Positions 5,988-14,573 of a DNA stretch of 16,155 bases are shown piece by piece. The number at the start of each line of letters is the position of its first letter. Position 1 is the stretch's first letter. The translations under genes were made by a program, and so were the position numbers. The notes beneath the pieces were generated by a model that had not been told where the DNA came from, searched no databases, and saw nothing but the letters and a program-made list of their open reading frames with translations. Origin of the DNA: an uncultured Ruminococcus sp. (GTDB lineage: Bacteria; Bacillota; Clostridia; Oscillospirales; CAG-272); the NCBI GenBank assembly GCA_902782785.1, contig CACZOH010000053.1:1-16155 (forward strand), written 5' to 3'.

Positions 5988-7187
5988 ATGCTGCAAAAGA
6001 AGGAATGCGTTGCCATGCTGCTTGCGGGCGGTCAGGGCAGCCGACTGTATAATCTTACCGAGAAGAACGCCAAGCCTGCCGTTCCTTTCGGCGGCAAGTA
6101 CAGGATCATCGACTTTACGCTCTCAAACTGCGTCAATTCGGGTATAGACACCGTCGGAGTGCTTACTCAATACCAGCCTTATGTGTTAAACGAATATATA
6201 GGAAGCGGACAGCCGTGGGACCTTGACAAGACCTACGGCGGCGTCAAGATCCTTCCCCCGTATCAGCGTGCGAACGGCGCGTACTGGTACAAAGGCACGG
6301 CGAACGCCATTTATCAGAATATGGGTTTTGTGGAAAGGTACGATCCGGATTACGTGCTTATCCTCTCGGGCGACCATATTTATAAAATGAATTACAACAG
6401 GATGCTCGATTTCCACAAGGAGCACGGCGCGGACTGCACGATAGCGGTCATAGACGTTCCGTTGTCCGAGGCGTCGCGCTTCGGCATAATGAACACGAAC
6501 GACGACGGCTCGATATACGAATTTGAGGAAAAGCCCGCAAACCCGAAGAGCACGAAGGCTTCCATGGGCATATACATTTTCAACACCGCGATGCTGAAAA
6601 AGTATCTTGAGGAGGACGACAACGACCCCGCCTCCGCAAACGATTTCGGCAAGAACGTCATACCGAAGATGCTTGCGGACGGCGCAAGGATGTTCGCATA
6701 TCAGTTCGTCGGCTACTGGAAGGACGTCGGTACGATACAGAGCCTCTGGGAGGCGAATATGGACCTCACGGGCGAGGAACCGAAGCTTGATCTGCGGACG
6801 CCCGAAATGCGCATACTTTCAAGGAACTCAACGCGTCCGCCGCATTTTGCGGGAGAGAACGCAAAAATAGTGAACTCGCTCGTTACGGAGGGCTGTGAAA
6901 TATACGGTACCGTTATAAACTCCGTTCTGTTCGGCGGCGTGAAGGTCGCGGAGGGCGCGACCGTCCGCGACAGCGTCGTGTTCGAGGAGTGCGAGATAGG
7001 CGAAGGCAGCGTCGTTGAATACAGCATACTCGACTGCAGGACGGACACGGGAACGGATTGCAGGATCGGCGAGCCGATAAACTCCGGCAAGGGTATCGCC
7101 CTGCTCGGTGCGGATATGTATATACCGGACGGTACGGTGATCGGCGGCGGCGTTATGACGAGCGATTATAAAAAGGAGGGCAAATAA
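5988..7187 (+). CDS. glgC: Glucose-1-phosphate adenylyltransferase, catalytic subunit
   Basis: Makes ADP-glucose and pyrophosphate from glucose-1-phosphate and ATP, the committed step of glycogen synthesis. The 399-residue protein has the nucleotide loop LAGGQGSRL (12-20), KPAVPFGGKYRIIDF, the catalytic Asp in SGDHIYKMNY (D129), the glucose-phosphate lysine in FEEKP (K182), and a C-terminal left-handed beta-helix of hexapeptide repeats (about 290-385). AAAGGAGATC precedes the ATG. Its stop codon abuts the ATG of glgD with no base between, and the glgD ribosome site AAGGAGG is inside this gene's end, so the two subunits are probably made in a coupled ratio. Confidence 0.97.
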   Translation: MLQKKECVAMLLAGGQGSRLYNLTEKNAKPAVPFGGKYRIIDFTLSNCVNSGIDTVGVLTQYQPYVLNEYIGSGQPWDLDKTYGGVKILPPYQRANGAYWYKGTANAIYQNMGFVERYDPDYVLILSGDHIYKMNYNRMLDFHKEHGADCTIAVIDVPLSEASRFGIMNTNDDGSIYEFEEKPANPKSTKASMGIYIFNTAMLKKYLEEDDNDPASANDFGKNVIPKMLADGARMFAYQFVGYWKDVGTIQSLWEANMDLTGEEPKLDLRTPEMRILSRNSTRPPHFAGENAKIVNSLVTEGCEIYGTVINSVLFGGVKVAEGATVRDSVVFEECEIGEGSVVEYSILDCRTDTGTDCRIGEPINSGKGIALLGADMYIPDGTVIGGGVMTSDYKKEGK

Positions 7188-8321
7188 ATGTCTGTTACGG
7201 GAATAATCTTTTCAAACATACACGACAACAACCTGCCGGAGCTCACGCGCGTGCGTACGATGGCGTCCGTCCCGTTCGGCTGCAGGTACAGATTTATAGA
7301 TTTTACCCTGTCCAATATGGTAAACTCCGGCGTAAAGAGCATAGGAATAATAACGCAGGAGAATTATCAGTCGCTTGCCGACCATATAGGTACCGGTAAG
7401 GACTGGGACCTTGCGTCAAGGTCCGGCGGTATAAAGCTCATTTCCCCGAACATAACGGCGTTCGCTCAGGACAACAGACGCGCGTACGTCACGACGAGGC
7501 TTGAATCGCTGAAATCAGCGACCGTATATATCTCAAGCAGAAATGAAGATCTTGTCGTTCTCTCCGACTGCGACGTGATCTGCAACGTAGACTTTTCCGA
7601 TATGATCTCCTTCCACGTAAAAACGGGAGCGGATATAACGCTCGCGGTCAAAAAAACAACGCTTTCGACGGAGCTTGCGGAGAAAAACGTTATAATCAAA
7701 TCGGATAACGACGGCAGGGTAAACGATCTTCTCGTATATCCGCGCGACGTGACGGGCGACCACGATATAAGCCTGAACATCATGGTGATGAAGCGCGAAA
7801 AGCTACTTGATATAATAGCCGACGCGTCGGCTCACGGATACACCTCCTTCAACACGGACGTTCTGCTTAAAAACATAAATTCATATAAAATAATGTCGTA
7901 TTCATACGAGGGCTATTTCGCCTGCGTCAGCTCGCTTGCGGAGTATTACGCCTGCAGTATGGAGCTTTTGAACCCGGACGTGTTCCGCGCTCTGCTCGGC
8001 GTTAAGGACAGACCGGTGTACACGAAGGTACGCAACTCGCCGCCTACGAGATACGACGAGGGCAGCTACGTCAGAAGCTCGCTTCTGGCTGACGGCTGCG
8101 TGATACGCGGCACGGTGGAAAATTCCATAATTTTCCGCGGAGTTACGGTAGACAAGGGTGCCGTGGTCAGAAACTCCGTCGTAATGCAGGGCGGATACAT
8201 AGGAAAGAACTGCAGTATAAACTGCTCCGTTCTGGATAAAAACGCAATGATACAGGAGGGCAGGAATCTATCGGGTCATCAGACGCTTCCGTTCTACGTA
8301 CCGAAGAATTCCATAATCTGA
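7188..8321 (+). CDS. glgD: GlgD, non-catalytic partner of ADP-glucose pyrophosphorylase
   Basis: A 377-residue GlgC paralogue. It keeps the fold markers (VPFGCRYRFIDFTLSNMVNSGV at 28-49 matches GlgC closely) and the C-terminal beta-helix (about 285-365). It has lost the nucleotide loop: the GGxGxRL place reads FSNIHDNNLPELT. It also lacks the FEEKP lysine, where YPRDV stands instead. An Asp corresponding to the catalytic one may remain (D129 in LSDCDVICNVDF). In Firmicutes such proteins associate with GlgC and raise or tune its activity; on its own this one should be weak or inactive (family knowledge plus inference). It abuts glgC and is followed after 7 bases by glgA. Confidence 0.94.
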   Translation: MSVTGIIFSNIHDNNLPELTRVRTMASVPFGCRYRFIDFTLSNMVNSGVKSIGIITQENYQSLADHIGTGKDWDLASRSGGIKLISPNITAFAQDNRRAYVTTRLESLKSATVYISSRNEDLVVLSDCDVICNVDFSDMISFHVKTGADITLAVKKTTLSTELAEKNVIIKSDNDGRVNDLLVYPRDVTGDHDISLNIMVMKREKLLDIIADASAHGYTSFNTDVLLKNINSYKIMSYSYEGYFACVSSLAEYYACSMELLNPDVFRALLGVKDRPVYTKVRNSPPTRYDEGSYVRSSLLADGCVIRGTVENSIIFRGVTVDKGAVVRNSVVMQGGYIGKNCSINCSVLDKNAMIQEGRNLSGHQTLPFYVPKNSII

Positions 8322-8328
8322 TAAACGT

Positions 8329-9783
8329 ATGAAGATACTTTACACCGCCTCCGAGGTTTTGCCTTTTTCCTCCTCCGGCGGACTTGCCGACGTTATGGGC
8401 TCGTTGCCTCAGGCTCTTAAAAGGCTTTATCCGGACTGCGACGTGAGAGTCGTTTCCCCGCTCTATTCGTCTGTAAAAAGCGGATACAGGGAACAGATGA
8501 AAAAGGAATGCGAATTCAAAATAAGGCTCAGCTGGCGCGAGCAGTACTGCGGCATTTACAGTCTGGTCTCAAACGGAGTCACGTATTACTTTATAGACAA
8601 CGAATACTATTTCAAGCGCGGCTCGCTTTACGGCAATTACGACGACGGCGAGAGATTCGCATATTTCTGCATGGCCGTAATGCACCTTATGTCCGAGCTT
8701 GACTATTACCCCGATATCCTTCACGCAAACGACTGGCAGACGGCGCTCACGGTCATATACCTTAAGACAAAATATTCTATGTACGAAAAATACCGCGATA
8801 TAAAAGCGGTGTTCTCGATACATAACATACTGTTTCAGGGGCAGTTTGACTTTGCTATCCTGGGCGACGTTTTCGATATCGCTCCCGGCATCGCACCCGT
8901 CGTCGATTACAACGGCTGCATAAATCTCATGAAGGGCGCGACAGTCTGCGCAGACAGCATAGTCACCGTCTCCGAAAGATACGCGGAGGAGATCAAAACA
9001 AGCGAATACGGTCACGGGCTTGAGGGCATGATGCGGCTGTATTCCTGCAAGCTGTACGGTATTTTAAACGGTATAGACTACGATTACTACAATCCTTTGA
9101 CGGATAAAGCGATAGTCAAAAACTACAGTTACAGAAGCACCGCGCGCAAAAAGATAAACAAGACAGCTCTTCAAAAGGAATACGGTCTGCCGGTCAACGC
9201 CGATATACCGATGATCTCCGTCATAAGCCGTCTGACCGACCAAAAGGGGCTTGATCTCATTGCCGAAAAGGCGGACGAGCTGCTTTCCGACAACGTACAG
9301 CTGGTCGTTCTCGGCTGCGGCGACGTTTATTACGAGAGCTTTTTCAAACAGCTGGAGGAGCGTCACAGGGATAAGATGCGCGCGCTGATAACGTACGACA
9401 AGGATCTTTCCAAAAAAATATACGCTTCCTCCGACATATTCCTTATGCCGTCCAAGACGGAGCCGTGCGGTCTGTCGCAGATGATAGCGTCGAGATACGG
9501 CGCGGTGCCCGTGGTGCGTGAGACCGGCGGGCTTTACGACTCGATCAAGCCGTACAGATACGTTGACGGAAAGCATATGGGAAACGGCTTCACCTTCGCG
9601 TCGTACAACGCGCACGATATGCTGTACGTGCTGCGCGAGGCGCTTGCAACGTATCAGACGAAGCAGGAGTATGCGGAGCTTACCGCCCGCGTTATGAAAT
9701 GCGATTTTTCATGGAACACCTCGGCGCAGAAATACGCCGATCTGTATAATTCACTAACACCCGAAAGGCGAATAACCAAATGA
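8329..9783 (+). CDS. glgA: Glycogen synthase (ADP-glucose, GT5)
   Basis: Adds glucose from ADP-glucose to the non-reducing end of alpha-1,4-glucan. The 484-residue GT-B protein shows an N-terminal Rossmann domain with MKILYTASEVLPF and SGGLADVMGSLP, HANDWQTAL (132-140), and SIHNILFQG. The C-terminal domain has ISRLTDQKGLDL with R301 and K306, and PSKTEPCGLSQM with E378. The lysine of the usual K-x-G-G-L motif (K15 in E. coli) is serine here (S15). No clear Shine-Dalgarno lies before the ATG; glgD ends only 7 bases upstream with tandem TGA TAA, so translation may depend on reinitiation. The last codon and stop (AAATGA) contain the ATG of glgP. Confidence 0.96.
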   Translation: MKILYTASEVLPFSSSGGLADVMGSLPQALKRLYPDCDVRVVSPLYSSVKSGYREQMKKECEFKIRLSWREQYCGIYSLVSNGVTYYFIDNEYYFKRGSLYGNYDDGERFAYFCMAVMHLMSELDYYPDILHANDWQTALTVIYLKTKYSMYEKYRDIKAVFSIHNILFQGQFDFAILGDVFDIAPGIAPVVDYNGCINLMKGATVCADSIVTVSERYAEEIKTSEYGHGLEGMMRLYSCKLYGILNGIDYDYYNPLTDKAIVKNYSYRSTARKKINKTALQKEYGLPVNADIPMISVISRLTDQKGLDLIAEKADELLSDNVQLVVLGCGDVYYESFFKQLEERHRDKMRALITYDKDLSKKIYASSDIFLMPSKTEPCGLSQMIASRYGAVPVVRETGGLYDSIKPYRYVDGKHMGNGFTFASYNAHDMLYVLREALATYQTKQEYAELTARVMKCDFSWNTSAQKYADLYNSLTPERRITK

Positions 9784-12191
9784 CAGAACCCGAAATAAAA
9801 CAACAGATATGCGAAAAGCTGGATAAGTATTTCGCAACGACGCCCGAGCTTGCGACGGACGAGCAGATGTATAACGCCACGCTTATGTCTATACGCGAGC
9901 TTCTTATGAAAAATTTCAACGTCTTTGAGAAGAAAACGTCCGAGACGGGCGCGAAAAAGGCGTACTATATGTGTATGGAATTCCTTATAGGTCCGTCTCT
10001 CAAGGCGAATTTATGCAATCTCGGATTATACGGACAGTACGACAGCGTGCTCTCCTCTCTCGGCTTCTCGCTCAGATCGTTTATCGACAGAGAGGCGGAT
10101 CCGGGTCTCGGAAACGGCGGTCTCGGCAGGCTCGCCGCGTGCTATATGAATTCTCTTACGTCGCAGGGCTACGCCGCGACGGGTCACTGCATCTGCTATG
10201 AATACGGCTTATTCAAGCAGAAGATAGTTGACTGCGAGCAGGCGGAGCTGCCCGATATATGGCTTCCGACCGGAGAAACGTGGCTCGTTCCGCGTACCGA
10301 CCAGGCTGTCACCGTGCAGTTCGGCGGTCACGTTGAGGAGATATGGCGCGACGGCAGGATGTATATAGAATACCACGACGCGGACGAGGTGGAAGCGGTG
10401 CCTTACGATATGCTGATATCCGGCTCCGACACGAACGCGGTCAACAATCTGCGTTTATGGCGCGCGCGTGATTTCAGAAGCTTCGATATGAAGGCGTTTT
10501 CCCAGGGCAGATATCTGAAAGCTCTTGAGGAAAGCACGAACGCGGAGCTTATCTCAAAAGTTCTGTACCCCTCCGACGAGCACGACGCCGGCAAGCTCCT
10601 CCGTCTTACCCAGCAATACTTCCTCGTCTCGGCGGCTTTGCAGAACATCCTGCACGATCATCTTGAAAAGCACGGCACGGCGGACGATCTGCCCGATTTT
10701 GCGGCGATACACATAAACGACACTCACCCCGCCATGTGCGTGGCGGAGCTTATGAGGCTTCTGCTTGACGAGTGCGATTACAGCTGGGAGCACGCCTGGG
10801 ATATCACGACAAGGACGATGTCTTATACGAACCACACCGTTATGCCCGAGGCGCTCGAGGTCTGGCGGCAGGATCTTTTCAGGCTCAAGCTGCCGAGGAT
10901 ATATTCGATAATCAGCGAGATAAACAGAAGATTCTGCGAGGATCTCTGGAACAACCACACGCACGACAGAGACAGGATAAACCGTATGTCGATAATCGGC
11001 GGCGGCACGGTGAGGATGGCGAATCTCTCCGTCATCGGCTCTCATACCGTAAACGGCGTTTCCGCGCTCCATTCAGATATACTGAAAAAAACCGTCTTCT
11101 CCGATTTTTATGCAACGGAACCGGAGAAATTCACAAACGTTACAAACGGTATAGACCACAGACGCTGGCTCTTATATTCAAACAAGGGGCTTTCCTCTCT
11201 GCTTGACGAATGTATAGGCACGGGCTACAGAACGAACACGGAGCTTTTGTCGGAATTTTCCAAATTCAGAGAAGACGACTGCGTGCTTGACAGACTTACC
11301 GAGATAAAAAAAGAAAACAAGATAAGACTGGCGGAATACGCAAAAGCGAAAAAGGGCGTGATTATAGACCCGAACTCCGTCTTTGACGTGCAGATCAAGC
11401 GTATGCACGAATACAAGCGTCAGCTTCTGAACGTCATACGCATAATATCGCTTTATAACGCCATACTTGAAAATCCGGATATGGATATGGTCCCTCAGAC
11501 GTTCATCTTCTCCGCGAAAGCCGCGCCGGGTTATTATCACGCAAAGCAGATAATCAAGCTTATAAACCGCCTGAGCGCGGATATCGCAAAGCGTCCCGAA
11601 TTCAAAGAAAAGCTGTCCGTCGCGTTTCTTGAAAACTACTGCGTATCGCTTGCCGAGATACTGATCCCATCGGCTGAAATATCGGAGCAGATCTCGTTAT
11701 CCGGCAAGGAGGCGAGCGGTACCGGCAATATGAAGCTTATGATGAACGGCGCGGTCACGATAGGCACGCTTGACGGCGCGAACGTTGAGATGTACGAGGC
11801 GCTCGGCGGCAATTCGTTCTATCTGTTCGGTCTGACGGCAAAGGAGGTCGACGAGCTCTGGGCATCGGGTTACTCCTCCGCTTCGTATTACAACAAATCG
11901 GAAATACTGCAGGGCGTTATAAGGACTCTCAACCGCGGATTTGACGGCGTTTCGTTCTCCGACTTCTCGCAGTATCTGTTATACGCCAAGGGAATACCCG
12001 ATCCGTATATGTGCTTTGCCGATTTTGCGTCATACAACGACACGCACAACAGAATGACGGAGGATATGAAGGACGAACGCAGATGGGCGCAGATGAGTTT
12101 GGACAACATAGCCGCGTCCGGCATATTCTCCTCCGACCGTTCCGTACGCGAGTACGCGGACAATATATGGCACATCAAACCGGTAGTTTGA
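9780..12191 (+). CDS. glgP: Glycogen/alpha-glucan phosphorylase
   Basis: Releases glucose-1-phosphate from glycogen ends using phosphate and pyridoxal phosphate. Its 803 residues fit the usual bacterial length. Visible landmarks are GLGNGGLGRLAACYMNS in the N-terminal half, IHINDTHPAMCVAEL, NHTVMPEALEVW, VQIKRMHEYKRQLLNV, and the cofactor motif KEASGTGNMKLMMNGAVTIG, whose lysine (K652) holds PLP. The start overlaps the glgA stop by four bases (ATGA), with a weak AAGG upstream, pointing to coupled translation. Being in the same unit as the synthetic enzymes implies that flux direction is set by allosteric control or polymer state rather than by transcription (inference). Confidence 0.97.
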   Translation: MTEPEIKQQICEKLDKYFATTPELATDEQMYNATLMSIRELLMKNFNVFEKKTSETGAKKAYYMCMEFLIGPSLKANLCNLGLYGQYDSVLSSLGFSLRSFIDREADPGLGNGGLGRLAACYMNSLTSQGYAATGHCICYEYGLFKQKIVDCEQAELPDIWLPTGETWLVPRTDQAVTVQFGGHVEEIWRDGRMYIEYHDADEVEAVPYDMLISGSDTNAVNNLRLWRARDFRSFDMKAFSQGRYLKALEESTNAELISKVLYPSDEHDAGKLLRLTQQYFLVSAALQNILHDHLEKHGTADDLPDFAAIHINDTHPAMCVAELMRLLLDECDYSWEHAWDITTRTMSYTNHTVMPEALEVWRQDLFRLKLPRIYSIISEINRRFCEDLWNNHTHDRDRINRMSIIGGGTVRMANLSVIGSHTVNGVSALHSDILKKTVFSDFYATEPEKFTNVTNGIDHRRWLLYSNKGLSSLLDECIGTGYRTNTELLSEFSKFREDDCVLDRLTEIKKENKIRLAEYAKAKKGVIIDPNSVFDVQIKRMHEYKRQLLNVIRIISLYNAILENPDMDMVPQTFIFSAKAAPGYYHAKQIIKLINRLSADIAKRPEFKEKLSVAFLENYCVSLAEILIPSAEISEQISLSGKEASGTGNMKLMMNGAVTIGTLDGANVEMYEALGGNSFYLFGLTAKEVDELWASGYSSASYYNKSEILQGVIRTLNRGFDGVSFSDFSQYLLYAKGIPDPYMCFADFASYNDTHNRMTEDMKDERRWAQMSLDNIAASGIFSSDRSVREYADNIWHIKPVV

Positions 12192-12222
12192 TCAAAAACC
12201 TGAGAATTCCAAGGATGTTTAT

Positions 12223-14451
12223 ATGATAAAATTATACGAAAAAGGCGTAAAGCTGAAAAACGGCGGATTTGAAGAAAGCGCGGACACCGCGTCAAGAGAA
12301 AAAACGATAGCTTACAAGATCCTGTACGCGCACAGCAAAACAAAGGGCGATAAGCTCAGAATAACATTTGACGCAATGGCGTCGCACGATATAACGTACG
12401 TCGGTATAATACAGGCGGCGAGAGCCACGGGCGCGCTGAAGGAATTTCCGATACCGTACGTTCTGACGAACTGCCACAACTCTCTTTGCGCGGTAGGCGG
12501 TACGATAAACGAGGACGACCACAAGTTCGGTCTGTCCGCGTGCGTAAAATACGGCGGTATATTCGTACCCGCGCACGAGTCCGTTATCCATTCGTATATG
12601 CGCGAAAACTACGCGGGCTGCGGCAAAATGATTATCGGCTCGGATTCGCACACAAGATACGGCGCGCTCGGCACGCTCGCGGTAGGCGAGGGCGGTCCCG
12701 AGCTTGTAAAACAGCTCGTGGGAATGACGTACGATATTGACGCGCCGCAGGTGATAGCCGTAAAGCTGACCGGCAAACCCGCGCCGGGCGTAGGTCCGCA
12801 CGACGCGGCGATAGCTCTTATAGGCGCGGTGTTCAAAAACGGCTTTGTGAAAAACAAGGTGCTTGAATTCATAGGCGACGGCATTAAAGATCTGCCGATG
12901 GAATACAGAAACGGCATTGACGTAATGACGACGGAAACGGCGTGCCTCTCCTCCGTTTGGGAAACCGACGGAAAAACAAAAGAATATCTCGCAAAGCACA
13001 ACAGAGCGGGCGAATACAAAGAATTGAAAGCCGAAGACGGCGCGTATTACGACGGAGTGGTCGAGCTCGATCTGTCTGAATTAGAGCCGATGATAGCCGT
13101 CCCGTTCCATCCGTCGAACGCCTATACGATACGCGAATTCAACGAAAACGCGGCGGATATACTCCACGGCGTTGAAAAGTACGCGAAAGAAAACTTAGGC
13201 GCCGCTGATTTTACTATAGCGAAAAAGATAAAAGACAAAAGACTGTTCGTCGATCAGGGCGTAATCGCAGGATGCGCGGGCGGCACGTTCGACAATCTCT
13301 GCGCCGCCGCCGATATACTCGACGGACAAAGCACGGGATGCGGTGAATTTGCGTTATCCGCGTACCCCGCAAGCCAGCCGGCTTACCTGCAGCTTATAAG
13401 GAACGGCGCGGCGGCGAAGCTTATGTCGGCGGGCGTGACGCTGCGCACGGCGTTCTGCGGTCCGTGCTTCGGCGCGGGCGACGTGCCGTCGAACGGCTCG
13501 CTTTCGATACGCCATTCAACGAGGAATTTCCCAAACCGCGAGGGCAGCAAACCCGGAAACGGTCAGTTCGCGGCGGTCGCGCTTATGGATGCGAGGAGCA
13601 TCGCCGCCACGGCGAAAAACGGCGGCAGACTTACAGCGGCGACGGAGCTTGACGTAAAATATAACGATTACGAATATAAATACGACGATACGCCGTACAA
13701 AAACCGCGTTTACCGCGGTTACGGCAAAGCGAAGCCCGAAGCGGAGCTGAAATACGGTCCCGGTATAGCCGACTGGCCGAAAATACCGCCGCTTCACGAA
13801 GACGTGCTGCTTGAAGTCGCGGCGTACATCACCGATCCCGTCACGACGACGGACGAGCTTATCCCGTCGGGCGAGACGTCTTCGTACCGTTCCAACCCCT
13901 ACAAGCTCTCCGAATTCACGCTTTCAAGAAAAGTTCCGGAATACGTGGGTCTTGCAAAGCGCGTAAGGGATATCGAAGCGAAACGCGAAAGCGGTGAGGA
14001 CGTATTTGATAACGAATATAAATTCGTCTCCGACGCGCTCGGTTTCAAGCCGGATTTGAGCAAAACGCAGATAGGCTCGATAGTCTGTTCTCTCTGCCCG
14101 GGCGACGGCTCGGCGCGCGAACAGGCGGCGTCTTGTCAGCGCGTGCTCGGCGGCCTTGCGAACGTATGCGTCGACTACGCAACTAAAAGGTACAGAAGCA
14201 ACCTTATAAACTGGGGTATGCTCCCGCTCAGATACGGTACGGAAAAAGTCCCCGCGCTTAAAGCCGGCGACGTGATATATATAAAAGGCGCCGCTGACGC
14301 GATAAGGAACAAAGTCTCAGAATTAAAAGGAATAATTATATATAAAGACGGAAAAACCGAAAATCTGCCGCTTCTCCTCCCTCCGCTCACGGACGAGGAG
14401 CGTGAGATCATCCTCTCCGGCTGTCTGATAAACAGCTGCGGAAAAAAATAA
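12223..14451 (+). CDS. Aconitase-superfamily hydratase, diverged (YbhJ-like)
   Basis: A 742-residue single chain with the aconitase [4Fe-4S] domains and a C-terminal swivel domain. Cluster ligands C351 (IAGCAGGTF), C412 and C415 (AFCGPCFGAGD) have nearly the aconitase spacing. DSHT (141-144), STRNFPNR (432-439) and GDGSAREQAA with S630 and R632 fit the active site. Several canonical positions differ: the usual CTNGR/CTSGG is CAGG, DHISPAG is DELIPSG, GSSREHAA is GSAREQAA, and the VHCDH region reads TNCHNS. It recalls E. coli YbhJ and clostridial proteins called simply 'hydratase'; citrate/isocitrate as substrate is not assured. AAGGA stands 7 bases before the ATG. It begins 31 bases after glgP with no terminator, so it probably belongs to the glycogen transcript. 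Confidence 0.8.
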   Translation: MIKLYEKGVKLKNGGFEESADTASREKTIAYKILYAHSKTKGDKLRITFDAMASHDITYVGIIQAARATGALKEFPIPYVLTNCHNSLCAVGGTINEDDHKFGLSACVKYGGIFVPAHESVIHSYMRENYAGCGKMIIGSDSHTRYGALGTLAVGEGGPELVKQLVGMTYDIDAPQVIAVKLTGKPAPGVGPHDAAIALIGAVFKNGFVKNKVLEFIGDGIKDLPMEYRNGIDVMTTETACLSSVWETDGKTKEYLAKHNRAGEYKELKAEDGAYYDGVVELDLSELEPMIAVPFHPSNAYTIREFNENAADILHGVEKYAKENLGAADFTIAKKIKDKRLFVDQGVIAGCAGGTFDNLCAAADILDGQSTGCGEFALSAYPASQPAYLQLIRNGAAAKLMSAGVTLRTAFCGPCFGAGDVPSNGSLSIRHSTRNFPNREGSKPGNGQFAAVALMDARSIAATAKNGGRLTAATELDVKYNDYEYKYDDTPYKNRVYRGYGKAKPEAELKYGPGIADWPKIPPLHEDVLLEVAAYITDPVTTTDELIPSGETSSYRSNPYKLSEFTLSRKVPEYVGLAKRVRDIEAKRESGEDVFDNEYKFVSDALGFKPDLSKTQIGSIVCSLCPGDGSAREQAASCQRVLGGLANVCVDYATKRYRSNLINWGMLPLRYGTEKVPALKAGDVIYIKGAADAIRNKVSELKGIIIYKDGKTENLPLLLPPLTDEEREIILSGCLINSCGKK

Positions 14452-14473
14452 ACAGAGTTCTCTTTATTTGTAA

Positions 14474-14485
14474 TAATTCGAATTA
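14474..14485. promoter_or_regulatory. Perfect 12-bp palindrome upstream of the gap promoter
   Basis: TAATTCGAATTA, ending 17 bp before the gap -35 box. It could be a regulator site, but in AT-rich intergenic DNA a chance palindrome is possible. Confidence 0.35.
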
Positions 14486-14502
14486 ACTTAACAAATTTTA
14501 TA

Positions 14503-14531
14503 TTGAATATATCTTACATAAGATATATAAT
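14503..14531 (+). promoter_or_regulatory. Sigma-A promoter of gap
   Basis: TTGAAT (14503-14508), 17-bp spacer, TATAAT (14526-14531). The leader to the gap ATG is about 36 bases. Confidence 0.85.
14507..14528. promoter_or_regulatory. 22-bp inverted repeat across the gap promoter (operator candidate)
   Basis: Arms ATATATCTTA (14507-14516) and TAAGATATAT (14519-14528) are perfectly complementary with a CA centre. They fill the spacer and enter both the -35 and -10 boxes, so a bound protein would block RNA polymerase directly. No known operator consensus was recognised. Confidence 0.5.
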
Positions 14532-14573
14532 GACTTGAAAAACATAAAAATTAAATATTTGGAGGAATTCAAA

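Noticed and set aside
12184..12201. TTTGATCAAA palindrome at the glgP stop codon
   Set aside because: Short, imperfect when extended, without T-run or promoter boxes; probably chance.
14446..14469. Possible hairpin terminator overlapping the hydratase stop codon
   Set aside because: AAATAAA pairs with TTTATTT, but the GC part is only two or three pairs with a bulge and no T-run follows. Read-through into gap therefore remains possible.
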